The notes beneath the pieces are model-generated. The model worked only from the letters and a program-made list of their open reading frames with translations, made no database searches and was not told the origin of the DNA. Shown here one piece after another: positions 1 to 6,264 of a DNA stretch of 64,000 bases (position 1 is its first letter; each line of letters starts with the position of its first letter). The stretch spans positions 3,038,001 to 3,102,000 of the forward strand of contig CP016490.1 in the NCBI GenBank assembly GCA_002966495.1. Direction: 5' to 3'. The DNA comes from Halomonas sp. GFAJ-1 (GTDB taxonomy: Bacteria > Pseudomonadota > Gammaproteobacteria > Pseudomonadales > Halomonadaceae). The position numbers and the translations under genes were made by a program.

Positions 1-115
1 CCTGGGCAGTGCCCTGCTAGTTCGGTATGGCAGCCTCTACGTGCTGCTTAGTATGCAATAAAGAGAGTGTTACGCGACTCGCACATAAAAGCAATTCATG
101 TTATTCATACTTTAG

Positions 116-130
116 ATTCCAAACTGGAAT
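116..130. promoter_or_regulatory. Candidate LysR-type operator (T-N11-A palindrome)
   Basis: Seen: ATTCCA-AAC-TGGAAT, a perfect 6-base inverted repeat with a 3-base centre. It contains the T-N11-A spacing typical of LysR-type binding sites and lies 20 bases before the GTG start of the LysR gene. A direct repeat of ATTCAT (94-99 and 103-108) lies just upstream. Inference: autoregulatory site, possibly also serving a divergent target gene beyond the left edge of the window. Confidence 0.5.
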
Positions 131-150
131 ACATATTCAGGGAGTCACTC

Positions 151-1047
151 GTGGACACTCAAAGCCTGCAAGCGTTTCTGGCAGTTGCCGAAGCCCAAAG
201 TTTCTCCCGTGCAGCGGAGCAGCTGCACCTGACCCAGCCTGCGGTGAGCAAGCGCATTGCCACCCTAGAGGAGTTGCTAGGCACGCGGCTATTCGACCGA
301 ATTGGGCGGCGCATTGCGCTGACGGAAGCGGGTAGCGTGCTGCTGCCTAAAGCCCAGCACATCCTGTTTACGGTAGACGATAGCCGCCGTGCGCTGGCTA
401 ACCTTTCTGGCCAAGTGGGCGGACGGTTAACCTTGGCCACTAGCCACCATATTGGCCTGCACCGCCTGCCGCCCCTGCTAAAGCAATACACCCAGCGCCA
501 CCCAGAGGTAGCCCTAGACTTACGCTTTCTGGATTCCGAACTGGCTTACCAAGGCATTGTTGATGGCACCCTGGAAATTGCGATTGTCACCCTCGCCCCT
601 CACCCGGTTGAGCAGCTGCATGTGGTAGAGCTGTGGCGTGATCGGCTCTGCTTTGTTTGCGCCACCGACCATCCGCTGGCAGCGCGCGTTCGCCAAAGCC
701 CCGGCCCACTTAGCCTAACGGAACTGTGTGAATTCAACTGCGTGATGCCGGGGGCCAAAACCTTTACCCGTACACTGATTGGCCATCGCTTTATTGAGGC
801 AGGCCTAACCCTGCCCGTGAGCATGTCGACCAACTACCTAGAAACACTGAAAATGATGTGCAGCGTGGGGCTAGGTTGGAGCCTGCTGCCCGAAAACATG
901 ATCGACAGTGAGCTAGTAGAGCTACCGGTAGATACTGCCCCCATCCACCGTCCGCTGGGGTATCTAGTGCATACCAATCGCACGCTTTCTAATGCCGCGA
1001 GAAAAATGATTGAAGAGCTGGAAAATACGCGAGGTGCTAGAAAATAG
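151..1047 (+). CDS. LysR-family transcriptional regulator
   Basis: A 298-residue DNA-binding regulator, the usual family length. The N-terminal winged helix-turn-helix (about residues 2-60) has the signature SFSRAAEQLHLTQPAVSKRI. The rest is the effector-binding domain, with the motif LATSHHIGLHRLPPLL at its start. The frame is open further upstream, but the GTG at 151 is chosen because GGAG (141-144) precedes it at normal spacing and because VDTQSLQAF is where the family begins. By memory it resembles LysR regulators placed next to leuC in Pseudomonas; the target gene would lie left of the window, so this is only inference. A LysR-type palindrome precedes the gene. Confidence 0.9.
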   Translation: MDTQSLQAFLAVAEAQSFSRAAEQLHLTQPAVSKRIATLEELLGTRLFDRIGRRIALTEAGSVLLPKAQHILFTVDDSRRALANLSGQVGGRLTLATSHHIGLHRLPPLLKQYTQRHPEVALDLRFLDSELAYQGIVDGTLEIAIVTLAPHPVEQLHVVELWRDRLCFVCATDHPLAARVRQSPGPLSLTELCEFNCVMPGAKTFTRTLIGHRFIEAGLTLPVSMSTNYLETLKMMCSVGLGWSLLPENMIDSELVELPVDTAPIHRPLGYLVHTNRTLSNAARKMIEELENTRGARK

Positions 1048-1337
1048 CCCTGTTCCGGGCAAGTTTATCTAGGTTCAGAGTTATGGGTGACAACGTTGGG
1101 TACGGGCACGACACCCATTTGTAAACGCTCCATTGCCGGCCCGAGGGCGGCAACGCATCGTCGCCGCTAATTTCGTTAGCAAGGTACCCGCCCATTCGGC
1201 AAGTGCGCTAAGCGTTCAAGCCTGTGGGCTTGGAGATAACACCTGCACCGGTAAGCTCAACACCACTATTAAGGTTATAATCACAGGCTAAGCTAAACCT
1301 ACTCGACTATTGAACGCCAAGCCTCAGGCCTATTACT
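1048..1337. other. Intergenic stretch with possible decayed minus-strand coding remnant
   Basis: No intact gene seen in these 290 bases. On the minus strand two overlapping frames read like adjacent parts of one protein: one contains MGGYLANEISGDDALP (about 1200 to 1150) and another contains LGPAMERLQMGVVPVPN and ends at a TAA at 1067-1065. A single frameshift near 1150 would join them. I do not recognise the family. A short GC stem (GCCC/GGGC, about 1047-1060) follows the LysR stop. Confidence 0.25.
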
Positions 1338-2276
1338 GTGAATACCCCCCATCGACGTGAAGAAAGCCGAGCTAGACCTGTTCGTAAAGATCTACACCCG
1401 AAGAACCTACACAACCAGGGCTATGACTTTCCTGCCCTCATAAACAGCCATCCAGCACTAGCTCCCCATGTAAAACCGAACGCCCATGGCCGGCTTTCCA
1501 TCGATTTCGCAGACCCTTTGGCCGTAAAAACGCTCAACGCTGCGTTGTTAAACCGATACTACAATATTGTCGATTGGGATATTCCAGAGGGCGCGCTTTG
1601 CCCTCCCATCCCAGGTAGAGCCGACTATATCCATTACATGGCGGATTTAATTGGGCTTGGGCGTGAGCAGCATAGCGTCAAGCTGCTCGATATAGGGACT
1701 GGAGCAAATGGCATCTACCCGCTACTAGCCTGCCAAATTTACGGCTGGCAGTGTGTAGGTAGCGACATCAACCCTGAGTCGCTTGAAAACGTAGCCACGA
1801 TTATCACCCATAACCCCACCCTCAAAGACAGCTTCACGTTGCGCACCCAGCACGATAAAAACCATATTTTTGAAGGGATCATCCAAGCGGGAGAATTCTT
1901 TGACGTCAGCGTATGCAACCCACCCTTCCATGCCTCGCTCGATGAAGCACTTAAAGGTAGCCAGCTTAAACTCAATAACCTTGCGCGGAGTCGCGGCGAG
2001 CAAAAAACAAAAAAGGCATCCCCCACGCTGAATTTTGGTGGGCAGGGTGCCGAGCTTTGGTGCAAAGGGGGCGAACAGCTGTTTCTTAAAAAGTTAATAA
2101 GAGAAAGCCAACTATATTCAACTCAATGCCGCTGGTTTAGCAGCCTGGTTTCAAAAATCGACAATGTTAAGCCTGCCAAGAAGCTGATTCGTAAGCTAGG
2201 TGCCGTTGATTGCCGAGAAATAGAGATGAAACAGGGTAATAAGGTGACGAGAATATTGGCCTGGACGTTCATCTGA
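1338..2276 (+). CDS. rlmF: 23S rRNA (adenine(1618)-N6)-methyltransferase RlmF
   Basis: S-adenosylmethionine-dependent enzyme that methylates N6 of A1618 in 23S rRNA. The 312 residues align with E. coli RlmF as I remember it: LHPKNLHNQGYDF near the N-terminus, VDWDIPEGALCPPIPGRADY, the SAM-binding stretch LLDIGTGANGIYP, the catalytic NPPFH motif near residues 194-198, then LNFGGQGAELWCKGGE and a C-terminal AWTFI. The start is a GTG at 1338 without a strong Shine-Dalgarno, so a slightly later start is possible; the conserved region begins around residue 18. It is monocistronic, followed by the decayed transposase fragment and the cassette array. Confidence 0.93.
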   Translation: MNTPHRREESRARPVRKDLHPKNLHNQGYDFPALINSHPALAPHVKPNAHGRLSIDFADPLAVKTLNAALLNRYYNIVDWDIPEGALCPPIPGRADYIHYMADLIGLGREQHSVKLLDIGTGANGIYPLLACQIYGWQCVGSDINPESLENVATIITHNPTLKDSFTLRTQHDKNHIFEGIIQAGEFFDVSVCNPPFHASLDEALKGSQLKLNNLARSRGEQKTKKASPTLNFGGQGAELWCKGGEQLFLKKLIRESQLYSTQCRWFSSLVSKIDNVKPAKKLIRKLGAVDCREIEMKQGNKVTRILAWTFI

Positions 2277-2551
2277 GCCGCTCTTGTAGTGGCGCATGAG
2301 TATGCGAAACATGCATGACATTGTGCCGCTGTAAGCCCATCGTCAGGAAGAAAACACGGCTAGTATAGATTTTGTGGATTTGGTAGTGCATTGCCTGCTC
2401 AAAACTTCCTGGCTGAAGCTGATATTGGTGGTTAATCAACACAATACGTTTTGATCGTGGTTATAAGGCTTGAAGCGCGGCATGCTGACCACTCCTCATC
2501 TATTTTTTCTCGATCCTGCCAAATTTAGCGGACAAAGAGTTTTTTCTACAG
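2277..2551. other. Non-coding stretch left of the cassette array
   Basis: Holds the truncated IS1182-like transposase fragment (2383-2483, minus) and its upstream DNA up to the first attC. The part at 2277-2382 has no recognisable gene. It includes a self-complementary segment around 2296-2318 (repeats of GCATG/ATGCG) whose origin I cannot assign. Confidence 0.4.
2383..2483 (-). pseudogene. Remnant of an IS1182-like transposase (N-terminus only, frameshifted)
   Basis: Reading on the minus strand from an ATG at 2483, preceded by GAGGAG, the translation begins MPRFKPYNHDQN. After one frameshift it continues VLINHQYQLQPGSFEQAMHY. This is the characteristic start of IS1182-family transposases as I know them (MxRxKxYxYxQ..., then LxPGTFEY/HxxxY). 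Nothing downstream continues the protein, so the element has been reduced to about 30 codons. The DNA between the ATG and the first attC (2484-2551) is probably the untranslated terminal part of the same element. Family assignment is from short motifs only. Confidence 0.55.
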
Positions 2552-2652
2552 CCTCAACGCCGAAGCTTCAGGGGCGAGGGGCCGATGCGCTGAACTAAGC
2601 GACTCACGCGAAATCATGCCAGGCCCTCGTCCCCTGCAAGCGTTGGTTAGGC
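2552..2652 (-). other. attC recombination site 1 (acetyltransferase cassette)
   Basis: On the minus strand it starts with the R'' box GCCTAAC (2652-2646) and ends with an R' box GTTGAGG (2558-2552), the latter imperfect against GTTRRRY. The stem pairs GCTT-CAGGGG-CGAGGG with its complement, leaving one G and one A unpaired on the 5' arm. The stop codon of the acetyltransferase gene lies inside the R'' box, a common arrangement in cassettes. Confidence 0.75.
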
Positions 2653-3129
2653 TGCTGTTGGTTGAGGCAATCCTAGCACGAGGATTTCGTCTCCGTTAGC
2701 ATCCCATTCGCCAGTGGGGTTCCATCCATGAGTTCGATAGAAGCCGTGCGCTCGGATTCTGGGATCTGGCGAGGCTGCCAGCCAGAGCCGAGTGTGCTGC
2801 CCCCGTGTTCGCAAGTCCTGAACAACGTGCGACAGGAGTTGCCTGCCTACGCCCCTGCCTTCGTATTCAGGCAATACGGCAAGCACAAGAACCTCTCCCG
2901 AAGACAGGTCGCCACTGCAAAATCCAACAACCTGATGTTCATGAACAGACACCCAGCTGCAGATCGCCCCCGCTTTCATAGCGGCGGCAGTAGATTTGGG
3001 GGTGATGCCCATAACGGCGAGCCGCTCCTTCGGAATCGGATTCTCTCTGGTTCGGCCCCGCACAGCGAACAGCTGTTCAATATCTGCCTCACGCGTTTCC
3101 CGAAACTTCAACTCCAAAGCTACCTCCAC
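2647..3129 (-). CDS. GNAT-family N-acetyltransferase (integron cassette gene)
   Basis: About 160 residues. The GNAT acetyl-CoA-binding motif A is visible as VLPEYEGRGVGRQLL (about residues 86-100), with the preceding strand SGEVLVLAV. The later HGFYRTHGW (about 127-135) is the usual C-terminal motif of the family. The substrate cannot be told from sequence. The open frame begins with GTG at 3129; a TTG at 3117, five bases after GGAGG, may be the real start and gives MELKFRE. The gene fills its cassette: its leader is only 14-26 bases from the R' box of attC 2, and its stop is in the R'' box of attC 1. GNAT genes are frequent integron cargo. Confidence 0.88.
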   Translation of the reverse strand: MEVALELKFRETREADIEQLFAVRGRTRENPIPKERLAVMGITPKSTAAAMKAGAICSWVSVHEHQVVGFCSGDLSSGEVLVLAVLPEYEGRGVGRQLLSHVVQDLRTRGQHTRLWLAASPDPRIRAHGFYRTHGWNPTGEWDANGDEILVLGLPQPTAA

Positions 3130-3142
3130 ACATTAGTACGAC

Positions 3143-3215
3143 GCCTAACGCCGCGCTTTGCGGCTGCTTAGTAGCGCCAGCGGAAAAGCAGTCCGCCAAC
3201 AGCGTCTTGTTACAA
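3143..3215 (-). other. attC recombination site 2 (toxin-antitoxin cassette)
   Basis: On the minus strand R'' is TTGTAAC (3215-3209) and R' is GTTAGGC (3149-3143), a perfect GTTRRRY. The inner stem pairs TT-GCGG-CTGCTT with AAGCAG-CCGC-AA, leaving one G and one A unpaired on the 5' arm, the same arm as in the neighbouring sites. R'' is the exact complement of the R' box at 3780-3786, so this site closes the toxin-antitoxin cassette. Confidence 0.8.
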
Positions 3216-3220
3216 CTTGC

Positions 3221-3249
3221 CTCAATTGTGGCATACTGCTACAATTGAG
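3221..3249 (+). promoter_or_regulatory. Inverted-repeat operator upstream of the toxin-antitoxin pair
   Basis: Seen: CTCAATTGT (3221-3229) and ACAATTGAG (3241-3249), a perfect 9-base inverted repeat with an 11-base spacer, 24 bases before the antitoxin start. Type II antitoxins with a ribbon-helix-helix fold repress their own promoter by binding such palindromes, so autoregulation is inferred. Confidence 0.65.
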
Positions 3250-3272
3250 CCAAATATACGTTGGAGGTACAG

Positions 3273-3494
3273 ATGGCTACTAACAGCATTCGTTTAGATC
3301 AAAACCTTATTGAAAAAGCCACCATTATAGCCAAAGCACTTAATCGAACCCCGCCCAAGCAAATAGAGCACTGGGCAAAAATCGGCGAGATGATGGAAGA
3401 TAACCCCGATTTACCCTATGAGTTTGTGAGGCAGGCCATCATCGCGCAGGCCGAACGGGACGCCGGAAAACTGGAGGCCTACGATTTTGGTTAA
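3273..3494 (+). CDS. ParD-like antitoxin of a type II toxin-antitoxin pair
   Basis: A 73-residue protein that should neutralise the downstream toxin and repress the operon. The N-terminus IRLDQNLIEKATIIAKALNR has the pattern of a ribbon-helix-helix fold. TPPKQIEHWAKIGEMME (about residues 29-45) matches ParD-like antitoxins (PF11903 type) as I know them. ATG at 3273 is chosen over the in-frame TTG at 3261 because GGAGG (3263-3267) sits five bases ahead of it. The coding end overlaps the toxin start by 8 bases. The pair reads against the other cassette genes, which is common for toxin-antitoxin cassettes carrying their own promoter. Confidence 0.85.
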   Translation: MATNSIRLDQNLIEKATIIAKALNRTPPKQIEHWAKIGEMMEDNPDLPYEFVRQAIIAQAERDAGKLEAYDFG

Positions 3495-3777
3495 GGCCAC
3501 GAGTGTATTACAAACTCCTACATTCAAAAAGGCGGTAAAGAAACTCAAGCCCAACCAGAAAAAAGACCTTGATTTGGCCATTAAAGAGCTAATGACCAAC
3601 CCCAGCATTGGCGAGCAGAAGCAAGGCGACCTGACCTTTCTGCGAGTCCATAAATTCAAAATGAACAAGCAGCTCACTCTGCTGGGTTACAGCTTTGACG
3701 ATGGCGCTCTTGTCCTTGAATTGATGGCCCTGGGCTCACACGAAAATTTCTACCGCGATATTAAGCGTAAGAAGTGA
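3487..3777 (+). CDS. RelE/ParE-superfamily toxin
   Basis: A 96-residue basic protein, the normal size for this toxin fold. Features: QTPTFKKAVKKLKPNQKKDLDLAIKE in the first two helices, then LRVHKFKMNKQLTLLGYSFDD in the central sheet, then LELMALGSHENFYRDIKR at the C-terminus, a typical ending for RelE/ParE-type members. Whether it cleaves ribosome-bound mRNA or inhibits gyrase cannot be decided; the lysine-rich surface favours an RNase. The start is a TTG at 3487 inside the antitoxin 3' end, implying translational coupling. The stop lies three bases from the R' box of attC 3. Confidence 0.85.
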   Translation: MVKATSVLQTPTFKKAVKKLKPNQKKDLDLAIKELMTNPSIGEQKQGDLTFLRVHKFKMNKQLTLLGYSFDDGALVLELMALGSHENFYRDIKRKK

Positions 3778-3779
3778 CG

Positions 3780-3838
3780 TTGTAACGCTCCAAACACCGG
3801 CGCAGATTTCTGCGTCCGAGTGCTTTGGCTTGTTAACT
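3780..3838 (-). other. attC recombination site 3 (two-gene cassette)
   Basis: The cleanest site in the array, 59 bases. On the minus strand R'' is AGTTAAC (3838-3832) and R' is GTTACAA (3786-3780). The stem is CCAAA-CAC-CGG paired with its complement, with one G and one T unpaired on the 5' arm, and a terminal CGCAGA/TCTGCG hairpin. R'' begins three bases after the ATPase stop and is the exact complement of the box at 6195-6201. Confidence 0.85.
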
Positions 3839-3840
3839 CT

Positions 3841-5433
3841 TTACCCTGACAGATATTCAAATACAGCAGAAGTGGCTTCATTTTTGATATATCTAGACCG
3901 GACTTCGCCAACATAGTAAGCCCGCTGAATAGTTTCTTCTGTTGCGTCAAGAACATCTTTGATCGTATTTAACGACAAGCCCTTCAATGAATTTATAAGC
4001 CACTCTGGAAGATCGAGAAAATCTACAGGCTTTTCTAATTGCTCACTCAATGCTGAACTGATTGTTTGGTCATCAAAGTCTTCTAGTTCAGTCACTAGCG
4101 ATGAGTATGCTGGGTGGTTAGACCCGTACTCCGTCATTCTCTTTACGGTAAGACTCTTTACAATGGCAGTTCCAGTCGAGGCTGGCGTATTTTCAAGTGA
4201 CAACAGGCATCCCAAGTTAACGCTGTATCTAGCACCAATATCGCTTCTTGTAGCTTTTATGGCATCAGAATGCAGCGAAATTATCCCTGTATAGCAAAGC
4301 AACCCAAGCGCCTTTTTTATCCGAGCGGGAGCATCTTTATGAATCCAAAAAAAGCGTGACGTTTTTTTATCACCCTCTAAGTAGGAGTCATTTTTCAATT
4401 TCATTTCGAGCAGAACAGTCTCCTCGACGAAATCTCTGCCCCAATTAATGAACGCAACGAAACCAGAGTATTTATCCGCCAACAGAGAATGCTCTTCCCA
4501 TATGTCGCTCTTGTAGAACTCCTTTATTACAGCATTAACCTCTCGCGAGGAAACTGACGGAGTCTTCACCAATGTTTTCAATAAAACCCTAGGATTTCCA
4601 TTAGCCGCATATGCTAGCAGGGAGAAATTGCTACTGTTCTGTGCGATTTTCCCAAGGAGTCGGCTATCAGCCTGCTTCTCTACCATGTTTCTCATATTCT
4701 CAATATATCCGACGCTAGTAACATCTCTTTCAAGGTTGATAAAGATTGCGTCATGGATCGGCTGAAAATAGTCGCCAAACGATGTGACTCCTGGATAAAC
4801 TGCTGCGTTACAATTTATATATGGGCTGTTGATATCACGATACAAGCCAAAAAATTGACGCTGTTGAGCGGGCCTAAGTATATGAGCCGCTTCATCAATG
4901 AAAAAATTGACGGATTCTATTTCTGCTTCTTCACAGATATCTTCAACGGCCTCTTTGAAGTCATCTATTGATGGCAAAAACTGAGTGTCAACATCTTGTG
5001 CTAGGCCAGGTTTCCAAGAATTCTCAAATTCATTTACTAACCGGGTCAGGTATTCTTCTTGAGCATCTTCTCCATTTGACAAAATAGTATGTGGAAGAAC
5101 AAATCCCGATTTTTTAAGGCTTCTGATAAATGACGAACATAGTTTTGCAAGCATCCATTGGTAGAACTGGATTTCATCTGTAAGTTGCAACACGGCGCCT
5201 TGAGTAAAAGACACGTATACAGGAAGTACGCATTTTTGGGCCATGTCTCGCTTGAGCTCAGCTTCAGCGACCCTTAGCAGAAAAGATTTACCCACCCCGC
5301 GGCTACCCACTAATATCACGGGAGAATCACTTTTCAATCGCTCAATTATCGCTCGATCTTCCTTTGTTTCTACAAAATATTCTAGAATCTTCGTAGGCTT
5401 TATGGTTTCGGTGCGTATCTTAAAATCTGACAT
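3841..5433 (-). CDS. P-loop ATPase, ORC/CDC6-like AAA family, with C-terminal helix-hairpin-helix-like segment
   Basis: A 530-residue cytoplasmic ATPase of unknown role. Walker A is GSRGVGKS (residues 43-50). Walker B is VNFFIDEA (175-182) with D180/E181. LPVYVSFTQGAV (70-81) follows the first ATPase strands. The N-terminal EYFVETKEDRAIIERLKSD and the overall layout resemble the ORC-CDC6-type AAA ATPases found in bacterial accessory islands. The last 45 residues (GLSLNTIKDVLDATEETIQR..VGEVRSRYIKNEA) look like a helix-hairpin-helix nucleic-acid-binding element. It lies 13 bases after the HEPN-like gene, in the same cassette, and ends 3 bases before attC 3. The DNA is visibly AT-richer than the flanking housekeeping genes, consistent with transfer. 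Partnership in defence is inference. Confidence 0.8.
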   Translation of the reverse strand: MSDFKIRTETIKPTKILEYFVETKEDRAIIERLKSDSPVILVGSRGVGKSFLLRVAEAELKRDMAQKCVLPVYVSFTQGAVLQLTDEIQFYQWMLAKLCSSFIRSLKKSGFVLPHTILSNGEDAQEEYLTRLVNEFENSWKPGLAQDVDTQFLPSIDDFKEAVEDICEEAEIESVNFFIDEAAHILRPAQQRQFFGLYRDINSPYINCNAAVYPGVTSFGDYFQPIHDAIFINLERDVTSVGYIENMRNMVEKQADSRLLGKIAQNSSNFSLLAYAANGNPRVLLKTLVKTPSVSSREVNAVIKEFYKSDIWEEHSLLADKYSGFVAFINWGRDFVEETVLLEMKLKNDSYLEGDKKTSRFFWIHKDAPARIKKALGLLCYTGIISLHSDAIKATRSDIGARYSVNLGCLLSLENTPASTGTAIVKSLTVKRMTEYGSNHPAYSSLVTELEDFDDQTISSALSEQLEKPVDFLDLPEWLINSLKGLSLNTIKDVLDATEETIQRAYYVGEVRSRYIKNEATSAVFEYLSG

Positions 5434-5446
5434 AACCGCGTTTCCC

Positions 5447-6157
5447 TCAATCAGCGAATAGAAGGTTGAATTCTTCTATTCCTCCTAATTCTTCTTTTGC
5501 CATATCTTCAATTCTCGCGATCTTTTGCTTATCGATATCTTTAGAGAACCTCATAAACAAAAGAAATAACGCTACGAGCTTACATGTCCCCATAAAATCA
5601 ATCCACCTAGCCACCAGAAATGAATTAAATTCTATATTGCTCGGCAGCTCTTCGAGTTTGCTGAAGTTGCCATGTATGAACTCGGATGATTCTCTATAAA
5701 GTTTCGATGCAATCGTGATTAAATGTTCCCCTTCAACTTCAACCTCTGGGTAAAAAGCCCTTATAAACAATTTAGATAATACACCATTCTCTTTGTCCGA
5801 TAGCGCACCCCATGAGATATCTCGCAGACCAAGTTTCCAATGTCGAAGATGTAGCTCGTTAGTTGACAGGTATATAAAGCGACATATTTGCTCCAAAAAG
5901 TAACGCTGCGCTATGAATGCGTATCTATACTGTCCGCCTACGACAGCCTGAAAACCCAATTCGAATTCTTGAACGGCGCTAATGAGGATGGTTCGATCCG
6001 TTCTATCGCTGAGCAGTTCAAGCCATACATTTAAATCTTCTGAAAACTGAAATAGCTCAGTTAGAGTAGCGCCATGTTCTGAAGCGAACGATTCGTCGAT
6101 CACTCTGCCAATTTTCCTGTTCAGGTTGGCGAAGTGCTCTTTACTGTGATTTTCCAT
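5447..6157 (-). CDS. Uncharacterised helical protein with HEPN-like RX6H motif, first gene of the two-gene cassette
   Basis: 236 residues, not recognised as a named family. It is predicted mainly helical by eye. Residues 152-164 (KLYRESSEFIHGN) contain R155-x6-H162 followed by G-N, like the RX4-6H active-site motif of HEPN ribonucleases found in many toxin and anti-phage systems. A hydrophobic stretch near 192-203 (KLVALFLLFMRF) may be buried or membrane-associated. AGGGA precedes the ATG by 11 bases. The gene starts about 40 bases inside the cassette boundary at 6195-6201 and is followed after 13 bases by the ATPase, so both are probably one transcript. HEPN assignment rests on one short motif and may be wrong. 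Confidence 0.7.
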   Translation of the reverse strand: MENHSKEHFANLNRKIGRVIDESFASEHGATLTELFQFSEDLNVWLELLSDRTDRTILISAVQEFELGFQAVVGGQYRYAFIAQRYFLEQICRFIYLSTNELHLRHWKLGLRDISWGALSDKENGVLSKLFIRAFYPEVEVEGEHLITIASKLYRESSEFIHGNFSKLEELPSNIEFNSFLVARWIDFMGTCKLVALFLLFMRFSKDIDKQKIARIEDMAKEELGGIEEFNLLFAD

Positions 6158-6194
6158 GGAGATTAGTCCCTACTCTATCTTGGGTGACTCGGGG

Positions 6195-6264
6195 AGTTAA
6201 CAGTGATTATATAGCCCACCGCATAACACCAATAACTGTGCGGTCACAATCATTGATGTTATAC
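6195..6264 (-). other. attC-like (or attI-like) site 4 at the right edge of the array
   Basis: On the minus strand it ends in GTTAACT (6201-6195), the exact complement of the R'' box of attC 3, so it marks the 5' end of the two-gene cassette. An imperfect inverted repeat pairs AACA..TGATT with its complement, with an inner perfect ACCGCA/TGCGGT stem (6218-6223, 6239-6244). The far box, GTATAAC in cassette direction, finds no complementary partner farther right, so this could be a decayed attC or an attI. Confidence 0.55.

Larger units (their letters stand above)
2552..6264 (-). mobile_element. Integron cassette array lacking an integrase (CALIN), three cassettes
   Basis: Seen: four imperfect inverted-repeat sites at 2552-2652, 3143-3215, 3780-3838 and 6195-6264, separating an acetyltransferase gene, a toxin-antitoxin pair and a two-gene operon. 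For each cassette the R'' box is the exact complement of the R' box at its other end: GCCTAAC/GTTAGGC, TTGTAAC/GTTACAA and AGTTAAC/GTTAACT. This is the expected outcome of insertion of circular cassettes by an integron integrase. The three inner sites carry two unpaired stem bases on the same arm, giving one consistent polarity. No intI gene lies in the window. Cassette spans are about 2559-3148, 3149-3785 and 3786-6200. Confidence 0.8.

Noticed and set aside
27..335. Open frame of 102 codons overlapping the LysR gene in another frame
   Set aside because: Composition is typical of an out-of-frame shadow, no ribosome-binding site, no recognisable motif; the LysR frame accounts for the region.
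2728..3171. Plus-strand open frame opposite the acetyltransferase gene
   Set aside because: It runs through attC 2 and antisense to clear GNAT motifs; no protein-like features.
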